From: Ruegeria arenilitoris
Lineage (GTDB): Bacteria > Pseudomonadota > Alphaproteobacteria > Rhodobacterales > Rhodobacteraceae
Assembly (NCBI RefSeq): GCF_013035315.1
Contig: NZ_WQHP01000004.1
Coordinates: 62,001 to 126,000, forward strand
Length of the DNA stretch: 64,000 nucleotides
Direction: 5' to 3'
A program made the position numbers and the translations under genes. Below, piece by piece: positions 48,056 through 58,446 of the stretch. Below the pieces are notes generated by a model. The model ran no database searches. It was not told the origin of the DNA and saw only the letters and a program-made list of their open reading frames with translations. How positions within the stretch are numbered: the stretch's first letter is position 1; the number at the start of each line of letters is the position of its first letter.

Positions 48056-49218
48056 TATCCTCTTCCGCGCAGAATATCGCCAAGTTCGCCCTGAGGGCGG
48101 CTTCGTGTAAAGGCCAGCAGCATGCCAACGGCGATACCGCCCGCAATTAGGGACGAACCGCCATAGCTGACAAACGGCAAGGTCATCCCTTTGGCTGGCA
48201 GCAGGCGCACCGCAACACCCATGTTGATCATCGCCTGAACGCCGAACATGCAGGCCAGACCGGTGCCCGCCAAACGGATGAACATATCGCGTTCACGCAT
48301 CAGCCGCAGCAGAGAACGCACAACGATCAAAGCGTAGAGCGCGATAATGATCAGCACCAGGATCAGGCCATATTCCTCGGCCGCGACCGCGATGATGAAA
48401 TCCGTATGGGCATCGGGCAGAGACCACTTCACCTGCCCCTCACCCACGCCGACGCCGAACAACCCACCTTCGCGGATGGCATTCGTGGCATAGCCAAGCT
48501 GCGTGGTCGGATCGACCTCTTGATTCAGGAACCCGTCAATCCGACGGGCAAAGTGTTCCGAGTTCGAATAGGCTAACATTCCGGCCAGAACAACAACACC
48601 AGCCATGCCAACCAGCAACAGCATCGGCGCACCGGCCACGAAATACATCACGCCCCAGCCAAACAGGATCAGACAGGCCTGCCCAAAGTCCGGCTGCAGC
48701 ACCAGCATAGCGACAATCGCCATGCACAGCGCAAAGGACCACAACCGTCCCGGAGGGCCGTTGATCTCTTGCGACGCAGCCAACAGCCAAGCGGCGACCA
48801 CCACGAATCCGGGTTTCAGAAACTCGGACGGCTGCAACGAGGCAAAACCTAGCGAGTACCAGCGCACCGCCCCTTTACCGAAATCCGTCCCAAAGACCGG
48901 CAGGAAGGCCAGCGCCACAAATGCGCCCAGAAAACCCAGCACCGCCAGACGTCGCACCAGCGTCGGCGACATCATCGACGTCAGCAGCATCGCAATCAGC
49001 GCCAATCCGCCGAACAATGCCTGCCGCTCGACATAATGGAACGGATCAAAGCCATTTCGGCTGGCCAATGGCGGTGAGGATGCCAACCCCAGCAACAATC
49101 CGATGACAAACAGGATCAGAACGCAGGACATCGTCCAACGATCAATCGTCCGCCACCATTTCGGAAGAATCGGTTCGCCGCGCTGGTCCTGGACCGCGCC
49201 ATACACCATCTCAGTCAT
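48055..49218 (-). CDS. ftsW: Peptidoglycan glycosyltransferase FtsW
   Basis: SEDS glycosyltransferase (387 aa) with about ten membrane helices, working with FtsI to make septal peptidoglycan. Seen: '[20 protein letters not shown]', '[20 protein letters not shown]' near the C-terminus (the [12 protein letters not shown] motif) and the loop-4 region '[20 protein letters not shown]', which has the conserved elements of the active-site loop. It is the first gene after a divergent flavoprotein gene and starts the ftsW-murG-murC unit. Confidence 0.95.
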   Translation of the reverse strand: MTEMVYGAVQDQRGEPILPKWWRTIDRWTMSCVLILFVIGLLLGLASSPPLASRNGFDPFHYVERQALFGGLALIAMLLTSMMSPTLVRRLAVLGFLGAFVALAFLPVFGTDFGKGAVRWYSLGFASLQPSEFLKPGFVVVAAWLLAASQEINGPPGRLWSFALCMAIVAMLVLQPDFGQACLILFGWGVMYFVAGAPMLLLVGMAGVVVLAGMLAYSNSEHFARRIDGFLNQEVDPTTQLGYATNAIREGGLFGVGVGEGQVKWSLPDAHTDFIIAVAAEEYGLILVLIIIALYALIVVRSLLRLMRERDMFIRLAGTGLACMFGVQAMINMGVAVRLLPAKGMTLPFVSYGGSSLIAGGIAVGMLLAFTRSRPQGELGDILRGRG

Positions 49219-49440
49219 GAGATACCGCCACTCTCTGCCTCGTTAACGTCCCTTTTTCGGGATCTGTTTGAGAGTCTACAGGGATTTTTGCGTTTGGGCT
49301 AGTGGAATGACAGCTCGGCCCGCGAAATCGGCGCTATTCCACGAGGGTCGAAATGCCCAAAGCGTGGCGATGCCCCCTCCTGTCGTTGCGAACTCCGCTT
49401 CCTCTTGTCATCTCCGCCAAATCACGCCATCCACCCGCGC

Positions 49441-50619
49441 ATGAAGTTCGACACGATCATCCTTGGAGCCGGTGCTGCCGGTATGATGTGCGCTGCCCAT
49501 TGTGGCGGGCGCGTGCTAGTGATCGACCATGCCAAGGCACCGGGTGAGAAAATCCGCATTTCGGGCGGGGGGCGGTGTAATTTCACCAATATGTATGCGG
49601 GTCCGGGCAATTTCCTGTCGCAGAACCCCCATTTCTGCAAATCCGCACTGGCGCGCTATACGCAATGGGATTTCATAGATCTTGTCGGGCGGCACGGTAT
49701 CGCGTGGCACGAAAAAACTCTGGGGCAATTGTTTTGCGATGGGTCGTCAAAGCAGATCGTACAGATGCTTCTGGACGAAATGGAACGCACCGGCGCAGAA
49801 CTGTGGATTCGGACCGAGGTCAAAGACCTGCGCAAAACCGATCACGGCTTCGCGCTGGAGGTTGATCGGGAAGGGCAACGACACAGCCTAAGCTGTGCCA
49901 AGCTCGTGCTGGCCACCGGCGGCAAGTCGATCCCTAAGATGGGAGCGACCGGGCTGGCCTATGACATCGCGCGCCAATTCGGCCTGAAGACGACAGACAC
50001 GCGCGCGGCGTTGGTGCCGTTCACCTTTTCGGACGGGAAATTCAAAGACTTGTCCGGCGTGTCCCTGCCCGCCCGCCTGTCAAATGATCGCACCAGTTTT
50101 GACGAGGCGCTGTTGTTCACCCATCGCGGGCTTAGCGGTCCATCCGTGCTGCAATTATCGTCCTATTGGCGCGAAGGTGAGCCAATCCGCGTCAACCTGA
50201 TCCCCGAACTGCCACTGTTCGACCTGCTGCGCGATCAACGCCAAAGCGGCGGGCGCAAGGCGCTGACGACCGAACTGGCGCGTCACCTGCCCGCGCGGCT
50301 TGTGGACTATCTCAGCCAACACATCCCAATGTCGGGCAATCTAGCCGATCAGTCCGATGCGGCGTTAGCCAACCTGATATCCGCCCTCTCCGACTGGGAG
50401 CTGACGCCCTCGGGCACCGAAGGCTATCGCACGGCCGAGGTCACCCTGGGCGGGATCGACACCGATAACCTGTCTTCAAAAACAATGGAGGCCAGGGATG
50501 TCCCCGGCCTCTATGCGATTGGCGAAGCGGTGGATGTCACCGGATGGCTTGGCGGTTACAACTTCCAGTGGGCGTGGTCCTCGGGTCACGCCGCCGGAAT
50601 TGCTATCGCCGGTCGTTAG
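49441..50619 (+). CDS. HI0933-type NAD(P)/FAD-dependent oxidoreductase
   Basis: A 392-residue flavoprotein of the HI0933 (BaiN-like) family. The N-terminal FAD motif is 'IILGAGAAGMMCAAHCGG', then 'GEKIRISGGGRCNFTNMYAG' (a family hallmark), and the C-terminal FAD-contact 'GLYAIGEAVDVTGWLGGYNF'. The substrate is unknown; family members have been linked to reduction reactions. The start at 49441 (MKFDTIILGAG) is chosen over 49405. It is the only plus-strand gene inside the dcw block, which it interrupts together with the convergent lipoprotein gene. Confidence 0.9.
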   Translation: MKFDTIILGAGAAGMMCAAHCGGRVLVIDHAKAPGEKIRISGGGRCNFTNMYAGPGNFLSQNPHFCKSALARYTQWDFIDLVGRHGIAWHEKTLGQLFCDGSSKQIVQMLLDEMERTGAELWIRTEVKDLRKTDHGFALEVDREGQRHSLSCAKLVLATGGKSIPKMGATGLAYDIARQFGLKTTDTRAALVPFTFSDGKFKDLSGVSLPARLSNDRTSFDEALLFTHRGLSGPSVLQLSSYWREGEPIRVNLIPELPLFDLLRDQRQSGGRKALTTELARHLPARLVDYLSQHIPMSGNLADQSDAALANLISALSDWELTPSGTEGYRTAEVTLGGIDTDNLSSKTMEARDVPGLYAIGEAVDVTGWLGGYNFQWAWSSGHAAGIAIAGR

Positions 50620-50990
50620 CCAACGACGTTGTAGCCACGACCGCGCATACAGTTGCGCACGATCACTTCCTGGTTCTGGGTGTTCTGGATGGCACTTGCA
50701 CCGGCCCCGACAAGGGCGCCCGCCACTGCGGCGCGGCCAAGATCGCTGGCGCTGTCGTCGATGATCGCCTTGGTTCCCGCAGCACCCGCCGCACCGATTG
50801 CAGCGGCACCTGCCGTGTTACCGTCAACCACGGGCTGCGAGCGCGCCAGCGCCTGACACTGCGCCAGATCAGCGTTGTAGTTCGGGCCGACCGGACCATC
50901 TACAATCGGCTGATAGTTCGCGCCGGTGTTGGTGCAGGCCCCTACGGCCAGAATGGCGGGCAGGATCAGAGAAAACTTATGGAACGACAT
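50616..50990 (-). CDS. Small glycine-zipper lipoprotein
   Basis: A 124-residue protein with signal peptide MSFHKFSLILPAILAVGACT ending in a lipobox-like VGAC, so it is probably lipidated. The mature part has an alanine/glycine-rich stretch (AGAAAIGAAGAAGTKAIIDD, then 'AAVAGALVGAGAS') of the glycine-zipper type, and two cysteines after the zipper. The start at 50990 is preferred because GAGG lies 8 bases upstream; the ATG at 50996 would be too close. It overlaps the flavoprotein gene by 4 bases at the 3' end. Confidence 0.8.
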   Translation of the reverse strand: MSFHKFSLILPAILAVGACTNTGANYQPIVDGPVGPNYNADLAQCQALARSQPVVDGNTAGAAAIGAAGAAGTKAIIDDSASDLGRAAVAGALVGAGASAIQNTQNQEVIVRNCMRGRGYNVVG

Positions 50991-51094
50991 GGTCATAACC
51001 TCGTGTTAAATTTGCGGGCAAGCAAAACCATTAATCATGGCGCGTCAAGCTGATAGCCGTCAGCTTCGCCCAACCGGCGGTGTATTGCAAACGG

Positions 51095-52495
51095 CTATTG
51101 CGGCAGCCGTTGCTTGACCTGCGCCACGAAGTCCTCTCCGCGCTGTTCGAAATTGTCGTATTGATCGAAACTGGCCGCTGCCGGGGCCAGCAGGACGGTT
51201 TCGCCGGGTTGCGCGTCTTTCATGGCCTGATCAACGGCCTCGGCCATCGTCGTGCAAACCTGCGCATCCGCTTCCAGCTGCATAGCGAAATGCGCCGCCT
51301 CGCGCCCAATCACATAGGCTTTGACCACCTTATCTGACACAGCGTTCAGGGCGGTCACCCCGCCCTCTTTCTCAAGCCCGCCGCAAATCCAGCGGATCTG
51401 CTTAAATGCGCTCAGGGCTTTGAGCGCGCTGTCGACATTGGTGGCCTTGGAGTCATTCACATAAGTGACACCGTCTGCCTCAGCGACCACCTGGCTGCGG
51501 TGCGGCAGGCCGGGATAGCTGTGCAGCGCATCTTCGATCACCCGCGGAGCGAGACCCAACGCGCGACAGGCCGCATAAGCCGCACAGGCGTTCTGATGGT
51601 TATGTGCCCCCGGCAGCCCTTTGATTTCTCGCAGGTCAATTGACCCCGCTTGCCGCCCTTTGCGGTATTCCGACAGGAATCCCTTACGCGCAAAGACCTG
51701 CCATCCCGGGCCTGACAGTTTGCGCGCGACGGATACGCGAATGACGCGGTCATCGGTCGGACCTTCGGCCAGTTGACCGGCCAAAAACGCGCCTTCCTTC
51801 TCATCGATCCCGATTACGGCCCGATCCGGCCCACCTTCGGCGAATAACCGGCGTTTGGCCGCGAAATAGCCGCCCATCCCGCCATGGCGATCCAGATGGT
51901 CGGGCGTCAAGTTGGTGAACACGGCCACATCCGGCGTCAGCGACCGGGCCAGTTCGGTCTGATAGCTCGACAGCTCCAGCACCACGACCGAGCCATCTCC
52001 ACCCGGGTCTATATCCAGAACGCCCCGCCCGATATTGCCCGCCAGTTGCGCCTCGCGCCCGGCCTCGGTCAGGATGTGATGGATCAGCGCAGCGGTGGTC
52101 GATTTTCCATTGGAACCGGTGACCGCGATGATGCGAGGCGGCGTGTCATAGTTGCTCCATTCTGGTCCGGCAAAAGACCGAAAGAACAGCCCAATGTCAT
52201 TGTCGACCGGAACTCCGGCCTCCAGCGCTGCTGCCACGACCGGGTTCGGCTCTGGATACAAATGCGGAATGCCGGGCGAGACGATCAGCGTAGCGATGTC
52301 ATCAAATGCCCCATGGCGGCGCAGATCGACGCAGGTAAACCCCTCACCCTCGGCCTTTTCGCGGGCGGCGGGGTTGTCATCCCAGCACACCGGCTCCGCC
52401 TTGCCCGCTACCAGTGCCCGCGCCGTAGCCAGCCCCGACCGACCAAGCCCCAGAACCGCAACTTTCTGCCCTGAAAACCCTTTAACCGGGATCAT
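51095..52495 (-). CDS. murD: UDP-N-acetylmuramoylalanine--D-glutamate ligase
   Basis: Mur ligase (466 aa) adding D-glutamate. N-terminal '[20 protein letters not shown]', ATP-binding [14 protein letters not shown] near residue 127, and '[20 protein letters not shown]' near residue 330. The ATG at 52495 ([12 protein letters not shown]) is preceded by GAGGGTGG. It starts 149 bases beyond mraY with two strong hairpins in the gap, so it may begin a separate transcript. A lipoprotein gene follows. Confidence 0.97.
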   Translation of the reverse strand: MIPVKGFSGQKVAVLGLGRSGLATARALVAGKAEPVCWDDNPAAREKAEGEGFTCVDLRRHGAFDDIATLIVSPGIPHLYPEPNPVVAAALEAGVPVDNDIGLFFRSFAGPEWSNYDTPPRIIAVTGSNGKSTTAALIHHILTEAGREAQLAGNIGRGVLDIDPGGDGSVVVLELSSYQTELARSLTPDVAVFTNLTPDHLDRHGGMGGYFAAKRRLFAEGGPDRAVIGIDEKEGAFLAGQLAEGPTDDRVIRVSVARKLSGPGWQVFARKGFLSEYRKGRQAGSIDLREIKGLPGAHNHQNACAAYAACRALGLAPRVIEDALHSYPGLPHRSQVVAEADGVTYVNDSKATNVDSALKALSAFKQIRWICGGLEKEGGVTALNAVSDKVVKAYVIGREAAHFAMQLEADAQVCTTMAEAVDQAMKDAQPGETVLLAPAAASFDQYDNFEQRGEDFVAQVKQRLPQ

Positions 52496-52571
52496 GCTGC
52501 CCACCCTCTGTTTACTTTGAATTGGCCGCCACACTGCACCGAAGACTTCCCCAATGACAAGGGCACCAAAA

Positions 52572-52628
52572 GGCTCGCGCAGCAGCGCGAGCCAGGCCCA
52601 ACAGGTGGCAGGCGGACGCAGGTCCGCC
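52572..52628 (-). terminator. Tandem hairpins between mraY and murD
   Basis: Two GC-rich inverted repeats: GGCGGAC/GTCCGCC (52611-52628) and GGCTCGCGC/GCGCGAGCC (52572-52593, 9 bp, 4-base loop). On the minus strand the second is followed by TTTT, so it may work as a modest intrinsic terminator and split the dcw block after mraY. Confidence 0.6.
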
Positions 52629-52644
52629 GAACCTGGCGGGAGCT

Positions 52645-53727
52645 CTAGCGGACTTTTAGAGTCGCCAGACCGATCATCGCCAGGATCAGAGAGATGATCC
52701 AGAACCGGATGACGATGGTAGGCTCAGCCCAGCCCTTTTTCTCATAATGATGATGGATCGGCGCCATAAGGAACACGCGGCGCCCGGTGCGTTTGAAATA
52801 CAGCACCTGAATGATCACGCTCAGCGCTTCGACAACGAACAGACCACCCACAACGGCCAGTACCAGCTCGTGCTTCGTGGCAACCGCGATTGCGCCCAGG
52901 GCCCCGCCCAGCGCCAGCGAGCCCGTGTCGCCCATAAAGACCGCAGCAGGCGGAGCATTGTACCAAAGGAATCCAAGCCCCGCGCCAAACAACGCTGAGG
53001 TAAAGATGAATATCTCCCCGGTCCCGGGCACGTAATGAACGTCCAGATACTCGGTAAAGTCGACCCGACCAACGGCATAAGCAATCACGCCCAGCGTCGA
53101 GGCCGCAATCATCGCCGGCATGATCGCAAGCCCGTCCAGACCGTCCGTCAGGTTCACAGCGTTGGCCGCCCCGACGATCACGATGATCGAGAATGGAATG
53201 TAGAAAACACCAAGGTTGATCAGCGTATCCTTGAAAATCGGCAACGCCAATTGGTTCTGCAGCGCTTCTGGGTGGTGCAAAGACGCCCAAAGAGACGCCA
53301 GAACGGCAATGATGACGCCCAGCGCCAAACGCATCCGACCGGAAACACCCTTGGTGTTCTGCTTGGACACTTTCGCATAGTCATCTGCAAAGCCAATCGC
53401 CGCATAGGCCATCGTTACAAATAACACCATCCAGACATAAGGATTGTCCCATCGCGCCCAGATCAGGGTGGATGTCAAAAGCGCGCCCACAATCAGCAAG
53501 CCGCCCATGGTCGGTGTGCCCGCCTTGGAGAAATGCCCTTCAGGGCCGTCATCCCGGATCGGCTGGCCCTTGCCCTGTTTCTTGCGCAGCACGTTGATCA
53601 GCGGCTTGCCGAACAGAAAGCCAAAGATCAGCGCAGTCAGAAAGGCGCCGCCAGCGCGGAAGGTGATATAGCGGAAGAGGTTGAAAAAGTCCCCTCCGTC
53701 CGACAGGGCGGTCAACCAATAGAGCAT
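52645..53727 (-). CDS. mraY: Phospho-N-acetylmuramoyl-pentapeptide-transferase
   Basis: Membrane enzyme (360 aa, about ten helices) making lipid I. Conserved blocks are '[20 protein letters not shown]', '[20 protein letters not shown]' (with the DD catalytic pair), '[18 protein letters not shown]' and '[20 protein letters not shown]' near the C-terminus. Start and end agree with the family. It lies after murF by 39 bases and precedes a pair of hairpins. Confidence 0.97.
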   Translation of the reverse strand: MLYWLTALSDGGDFFNLFRYITFRAGGAFLTALIFGFLFGKPLINVLRKKQGKGQPIRDDGPEGHFSKAGTPTMGGLLIVGALLTSTLIWARWDNPYVWMVLFVTMAYAAIGFADDYAKVSKQNTKGVSGRMRLALGVIIAVLASLWASLHHPEALQNQLALPIFKDTLINLGVFYIPFSIIVIVGAANAVNLTDGLDGLAIMPAMIAASTLGVIAYAVGRVDFTEYLDVHYVPGTGEIFIFTSALFGAGLGFLWYNAPPAAVFMGDTGSLALGGALGAIAVATKHELVLAVVGGLFVVEALSVIIQVLYFKRTGRRVFLMAPIHHHYEKKGWAEPTIVIRFWIISLILAMIGLATLKVR

Positions 53728-53766
53728 TACAGAACCTTTCTCACACAGAGGCGGCGGGCGCGGTCA

Positions 53767-55158
53767 TCAATCAAGCGCGCCCCCTTGCCCCATTTTACGC
53801 AAACCGTCAACAATCTGTGCCAGCGCCATGCTGAGTGATCCCTTAGCCAACACGGTGTCACCGTCCTGAATCAGCTCAGGAAGCCGCGCTGCCATCTCGG
53901 CACTCGTCTCGAACCACAGCCCGCGTTTGTCCGTCGGAAGCGCACGGTGCAATGCCTGCATCAGTGGCCCGACGCAGTGCACCTTGTCCACGCGCTGCAT
54001 GGCAGGAACCTCGGCCATCGCCGCATGCATGGCGATTTCATCAGCCCCCAACTCTTTCATATCGCCCAGAAAAGCGATGCGTCTTTGTCCTTGCGCAGCG
54101 GCCAGCACGTCCAATGCGGCCTCCATCGAGGTCGGGTTGGCGTTATAACTGTCATCCAACAACTCGATCCGCCCGCCATTGGCCAAAGCGATCTGTTCGC
54201 GCACTCCGCGCCCTTTGACCGGCGACCATCCGCCGAGGCCCGAAATCGCCTCGTTCAGATCAACGCCCATTTCGACGCAGGCCGCGAGGGCCCCCAGCGC
54301 ATTCATCGCAAAGTGGGTTCCGGCAGACTGCACATCATATTCAATCTGCTGCCCGCCAACGTTCGCCGTTGCGTGCACCGAATTGGACTGCTGGGTTACA
54401 CCGGTCAGCGTGTAGTCAGTGCCTTCGCGTCCAAACTCCACCGCCTTAGCACCGCGATCCCGCGCGCAATCGCGCAAGATATCCGCATGTTCGATGTCGG
54501 CGTTCACGATGGCCGAACCGCCTTCGGTCAGGCCGTAAAAGATCGCCGCTTTCTCATGCGCAATACCGGCCACCGAGTCGAATGCCTCAAGATGCACCGC
54601 CGCCACGGTCGTCACCAGCGCCACATGCGGACGGGCTTGCTGCGCCAGCGGAGAGATCTCTCCGGGGTGATTCATGCCAATCTCAATCACCGCGAAATCG
54701 GTGTCCCGTGGCATCCGGGCCAGTGTCAGCGGCACGCCCCAATGGTTGTTGTAGCTGGCAACACTCACATGGGTTTTTCCCTGCGTTTCCAGTATTGTAG
54801 CCAGCATTTCCTTGGTCGAAGTCTTGCCGACGCTGCCCGTTACACCCAGCACCCGCGCGCCAGTTCGGGCACGACCGGCCCGGCCCAGCGCTTCCAGCCC
54901 GGCCTGCACGTCATCTACGATCAACAGGGGCGCATCTTCAGCCACACCTTCGGGAATGCGCGACACCAGAGCCGCCCCTGCCCCCTTTTCCAAGGCCTGC
55001 GCGACAAAATCATGCCCGTCTCGCGCGGCTTTCAGCGCAACAAACAGATCGCCGGGTTGAATGGTGCGCGTGTCGATGGACACTCCATCGACCTTCCAAT
55101 CCGAGGTCGCGCGTCCACCGGTTGCCTCAGAAGCCTCTGCCGCAGTCCAGAGCGTCAT
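53767..55158 (-). CDS. murF: UDP-N-acetylmuramoyl-tripeptide--D-alanyl-D-alanine ligase
   Basis: Mur ligase (463 aa) adding D-Ala-D-Ala. ATP-binding 'VLGVTGSVGKTSTKEMLATI' near residue 108, 'IEIGMNHPGEISPLAQQARP' near 160 and 'LLDDSYNANPTSMEAALDVL' near 335 are family signatures. It overlaps murE by ATGA, so the two are translationally coupled, and is followed by mraY 39 bases on. Confidence 0.97.
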   Translation of the reverse strand: MTLWTAAEASEATGGRATSDWKVDGVSIDTRTIQPGDLFVALKAARDGHDFVAQALEKGAGAALVSRIPEGVAEDAPLLIVDDVQAGLEALGRAGRARTGARVLGVTGSVGKTSTKEMLATILETQGKTHVSVASYNNHWGVPLTLARMPRDTDFAVIEIGMNHPGEISPLAQQARPHVALVTTVAAVHLEAFDSVAGIAHEKAAIFYGLTEGGSAIVNADIEHADILRDCARDRGAKAVEFGREGTDYTLTGVTQQSNSVHATANVGGQQIEYDVQSAGTHFAMNALGALAACVEMGVDLNEAISGLGGWSPVKGRGVREQIALANGGRIELLDDSYNANPTSMEAALDVLAAAQGQRRIAFLGDMKELGADEIAMHAAMAEVPAMQRVDKVHCVGPLMQALHRALPTDKRGLWFETSAEMAARLPELIQDGDTVLAKGSLSMALAQIVDGLRKMGQGGALD

Positions 55159-56636
55159 GCGACCCTCCCGTCCAAAGCGGCCACGCTGATGCTGGCCTGC
55201 TCGACATCATCAAACGGCAGAACCTGATCACCAACAATCTGGCCGGTTTCATGCCCTTTGCCCGCGATCAACAAGGCGTCGCCTGGTTGCAGAGCGTCGA
55301 TACCGCGCAGGATTGCCTCGGCGCGGTCTCCGACCTCTGTCGCGTCCGGCGCGCCTTCCATAACGGCAGCGCGAATGGTTGCCGGATCTTCGCTGCGCGG
55401 GTTGTCGTTGGTCACAAAGACCACATCGGCGTTGTTGGCGGCGGCTTGCCCCATCAACGGGCGTTTGGTGGCATCGCGGTCCCCACCTGCACCAACGATG
55501 GCGATCAGCCGGCCCATGACATGCGGGCGCAGCGCCTTGAGCGCGGTCGCCACTGCGTCAGGCGTATGGGCATAATCCACGAACACCGCCGCCCCGTTTT
55601 CGCGGGTCGCGGCCAGTTGCATGCGGCCACGAACCGTTGTCAGATGCGGCAGTGTCTCGAACACGCGCTCTGGCTCATCCCCAGCCGCGATGACAAGGCC
55701 GCAGGCCAGCAGGATGTTTTCGGCCTGAAAGCCACCGATCAGGTTCAGGCGGGTTTGGAAAACCTTGCCCTGCCACGAAAACCGCAGATCCTGCCCCGTT
55801 GCGTCAAACCGCTGGTTGATCAGACACAGATCTGCTTCCCCCAGCCCAACCGTCAGTACTTTCTGACCGCGATCCTTGGCAATCCGGCGGACCTGAGCGC
55901 CTTTCGGGTCGCTCATGTTCACGACAACCGTGCCGTCCTGCGGCAGAACACGATCAAACAGACCCGCCTTGGCGTTGAAATACGCCTCGAACGTCTCATG
56001 ATAATCCAGGTGGTCTTGGGTAAAGTTCGAAAACCCCGCAGCCGTTAATTGCACGCCGTCCAGGCGACGCTGTTCCAACCCGTGGGACGAAGCTTCCATC
56101 GCGGCATGGGTCACTCCGTTCTCGGTTGCCTCGGACAGGCAGCGATGCAGGGTGATCGGCTCGGGCGTGGTATGCGCCAGCGGAGCGGTCCAAGCGCCTT
56201 CGACCCCGGCTGTACCCAGATTGACGGCGGCATGACCCAGCTCGGTCCAGATCTGACGCACAAAGGTCGCGACAGAGGTTTTGCCGTTGGTGCCAGTCAC
56301 CGCAACGATGGTCTGAGGCTGCGCGCCGAACCACAGCGCGGCGCTTCCCGCCAACGCCTGGCGCGGGTCTTCTACTACAATCAGGGCCGCATCGGACGCG
56401 GCCAGTTCGTTGGCGGCAATCTCGGCCCCTTCGGCATCCGTCAGGATAGCCGCTGCCCCCATGCGCAAAGCGTATTGGATAAACTCGCCGCCATGCACCC
56501 GTGTTCCGGGCAAAGCTGCAAACAGGAATCCGTCCTTCACCTCTCGGCTGTCGACGGCCAACCCGGTGATGTCAGGATTGGACCCGCCGCGCGCGGTCAG
56601 GGCCAGTTGGCTGAGTTTCTTTGTCCTTGTGCCCAT
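55155..56636 (-). CDS. murE: UDP-N-acetylmuramoyl-tripeptide synthetase (meso-DAP adding)
   Basis: Mur ligase (493 aa) adding the third amino acid. ATP-binding 'VAVTGTNGKTSVATFVRQIW' is near residue 112. The C-terminal 'VFVTNDNPRSEDPATIRAAV' contains the DNPR motif that marks meso-diaminopimelate specificity, in line with Gram-negative peptidoglycan. AGAGGTGGG precedes the ATG. The stop overlaps murF, and it follows ftsI by 22 bases. Confidence 0.97.
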   Translation of the reverse strand: MGTRTKKLSQLALTARGGSNPDITGLAVDSREVKDGFLFAALPGTRVHGGEFIQYALRMGAAAILTDAEGAEIAANELAASDAALIVVEDPRQALAGSAALWFGAQPQTIVAVTGTNGKTSVATFVRQIWTELGHAAVNLGTAGVEGAWTAPLAHTTPEPITLHRCLSEATENGVTHAAMEASSHGLEQRRLDGVQLTAAGFSNFTQDHLDYHETFEAYFNAKAGLFDRVLPQDGTVVVNMSDPKGAQVRRIAKDRGQKVLTVGLGEADLCLINQRFDATGQDLRFSWQGKVFQTRLNLIGGFQAENILLACGLVIAAGDEPERVFETLPHLTTVRGRMQLAATRENGAAVFVDYAHTPDAVATALKALRPHVMGRLIAIVGAGGDRDATKRPLMGQAAANNADVVFVTNDNPRSEDPATIRAAVMEGAPDATEVGDRAEAILRGIDALQPGDALLIAGKGHETGQIVGDQVLPFDDVEQASISVAALDGRVA

Positions 56637-56658
56637 GACCCACCTCTTGCCGGACAGC

Positions 56659-58446
56659 CTAATTTGAGGTCAGCGTTATAGCAGCGCCCGCATCAGGCTC
56701 AAGCCGGGGACGCAGGCCCAGCAGAGGCGCAATCCGACCGATCAGTTCTGCGGCCACGGGGACGGCTGTCCAGCCTGCCGTACGACGCTTTTCGCCATAG
56801 GCGACGATCGAGGGTTCATCCAGCGTGACGATCAGAACGTATTTCGGATCATAAGCCGGGAACAGCGTGGCAAAGGTCGAAATGACCTTGTCATCATAGT
56901 AGCCACCGCGCGGCTTGGGCTTGTCCGCTGTACCGGTTTTGCCGGCTACTTCGTAACCAGCCACATCGCCAAAGCTGGCCGTGCCATCAGTCACAACGCG
57001 GCGCAGCATGCCCTGCGCTTGCTTGGCAGCGCTTTCCGACATGACGCGCGGCCCGTATTGCGGCCCGTTCTTACGCAGGATCGTCGGACTGACATAGTGC
57101 CCACCGTTGGCAATCGCCGCGTAGCCAGCGGCCAGATGCATTGGGCTGGTCGACAGTCCGTGGCCATAGGAAATGGTTACCGTGCTCAACTCACCCCATT
57201 TCTTGGGCTTGAGCGGCTCGCCCCCCTTGGCCTCGACAATTTCGAATGGAGTTGGGTCGAACATGCCAAGCGCCTGCAGGAAATCCTGCTGCCGCTGCGC
57301 GCCGATCTGCAGCGCCAGCCGTCCGGTGCCCCGGTTCGAGCTGTGGACGATCACATCCGCGACGCTGATCTTGCCGTAGTTCTTGCCGTTGAACTCTCCA
57401 ATCGGGAAACGGCCAATCTTCATCGGACCCGAAGTGTCGATGATCGTGTTTGAATTCACCAGACCCAGCTGAACCGCCTGAGCGGCTGTGAATATCTTGA
57501 AGACAGACCCCAGCTCATAAACGCCCTGCACATAGCGGTTGAACAGCGGGCTGTCCGACGGATCAAAGCCGGATGTCGGCGGGCGCGGGCGATCGTTGGG
57601 ATCGAAGGATGGCAATGAGGCGGCCGAGATCACCTCGCCCGTATGCGCGTTCATCAAAACGGCTGATGCGCCCTTGGCGTTCATGATCTTCATGCCGCCA
57701 TACAGCACCTGCTCGACGGCGGCCTGAACGGTCAAATCCAGCGAAAGCTGCAGTGGCTTATGGCCATTGGCCGGATCACGCAGATAATCGTCGAACTGCT
57801 TTTCGACGCCTGCAACGCCAATGACCTCGGCTGCGCTGACGCCTTCGCGCCCAAAGCTTGACCCGCCCAAGATGTGCGCGGCCAGACGACCATTCGGGTA
57901 GAGCCGCATCTCGCGCGGTCCGAAAAGAATGCCGGGATCGCCAATATCGTGCACCGCCTGTTTCTGCTCGGGCGAGATACGCTTCTTGATCCACAGGAAC
58001 TTACGGTTGCCGGTGAAGTCCTTGACCAACCGCTCTTTGTCCAGATCAGGGAAGATCGCAACCAACTGATCTGCTGCCGCAATCGGGTCGATCATCAAGG
58101 GCGGCTGCGCGTAGACCGAATAGGTGTCCAGATTTGTCGCCAGAATGCGCCCTTCGCGGTCCACGATATTGGCGCGCTGCATCGCAATCGCTGCACCGGG
58201 GGCCGATGCGACAGGCTCTTGCGCCTCGGACGTGGCCAGCATGCCCATCCGAACACCCACCACCGAGAATGCGCAAAAGAAGAACAGGCCCAGCACCAGC
58301 AAGCGACCCTCTGCCCTCGCGCGGGCGCGGTCTTTCATGTCTTCGTGGCGTTTGTGGATGTTCTCACGTTCAATGGTTTTAGGGTTCTCTCCGCGCGCGC
58401 GCGCGTCGAGGATACGTGCCAGTGGGCGCAGGGGCGTACGGGTCAT
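56659..58446 (-). CDS. ftsI: Peptidoglycan D,D-transpeptidase FtsI (PBP3)
   Basis: Septal transpeptidase (595 aa). The short basic cytoplasmic N-terminus is followed by a single helix, LLVLGLFFFCAFSVVGVRMG, near residues 48-67. The dimerisation domain precedes the penicillin-binding domain, with SxxK in 'ELGSVFKIFTAAQAVQLG' (near residue 320), SxN in 'VHSSNRGTG' and KTG in 'VAGKTGTADKPK'. The start overlaps the ftsL stop (ATGA). It works with FtsW. Confidence 0.97.
   Translation of the reverse strand: MTRTPLRPLARILDARARGENPKTIERENIHKRHEDMKDRARARAEGRLLVLGLFFFCAFSVVGVRMGMLATSEAQEPVASAPGAAIAMQRANIVDREGRILATNLDTYSVYAQPPLMIDPIAAADQLVAIFPDLDKERLVKDFTGNRKFLWIKKRISPEQKQAVHDIGDPGILFGPREMRLYPNGRLAAHILGGSSFGREGVSAAEVIGVAGVEKQFDDYLRDPANGHKPLQLSLDLTVQAAVEQVLYGGMKIMNAKGASAVLMNAHTGEVISAASLPSFDPNDRPRPPTSGFDPSDSPLFNRYVQGVYELGSVFKIFTAAQAVQLGLVNSNTIIDTSGPMKIGRFPIGEFNGKNYGKISVADVIVHSSNRGTGRLALQIGAQRQQDFLQALGMFDPTPFEIVEAKGGEPLKPKKWGELSTVTISYGHGLSTSPMHLAAGYAAIANGGHYVSPTILRKNGPQYGPRVMSESAAKQAQGMLRRVVTDGTASFGDVAGYEVAGKTGTADKPKPRGGYYDDKVISTFATLFPAYDPKYVLIVTLDEPSIVAYGEKRRTAGWTAVPVAAELIGRIAPLLGLRPRLEPDAGAAITLTSN

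Noticed and set aside
58384..58410. Alternating GC run near the ftsI start (GCGCGCGC)
   Set aside because: It encodes the Arg/Ala-rich start of ftsI in frame, and is not a separate repeat element.
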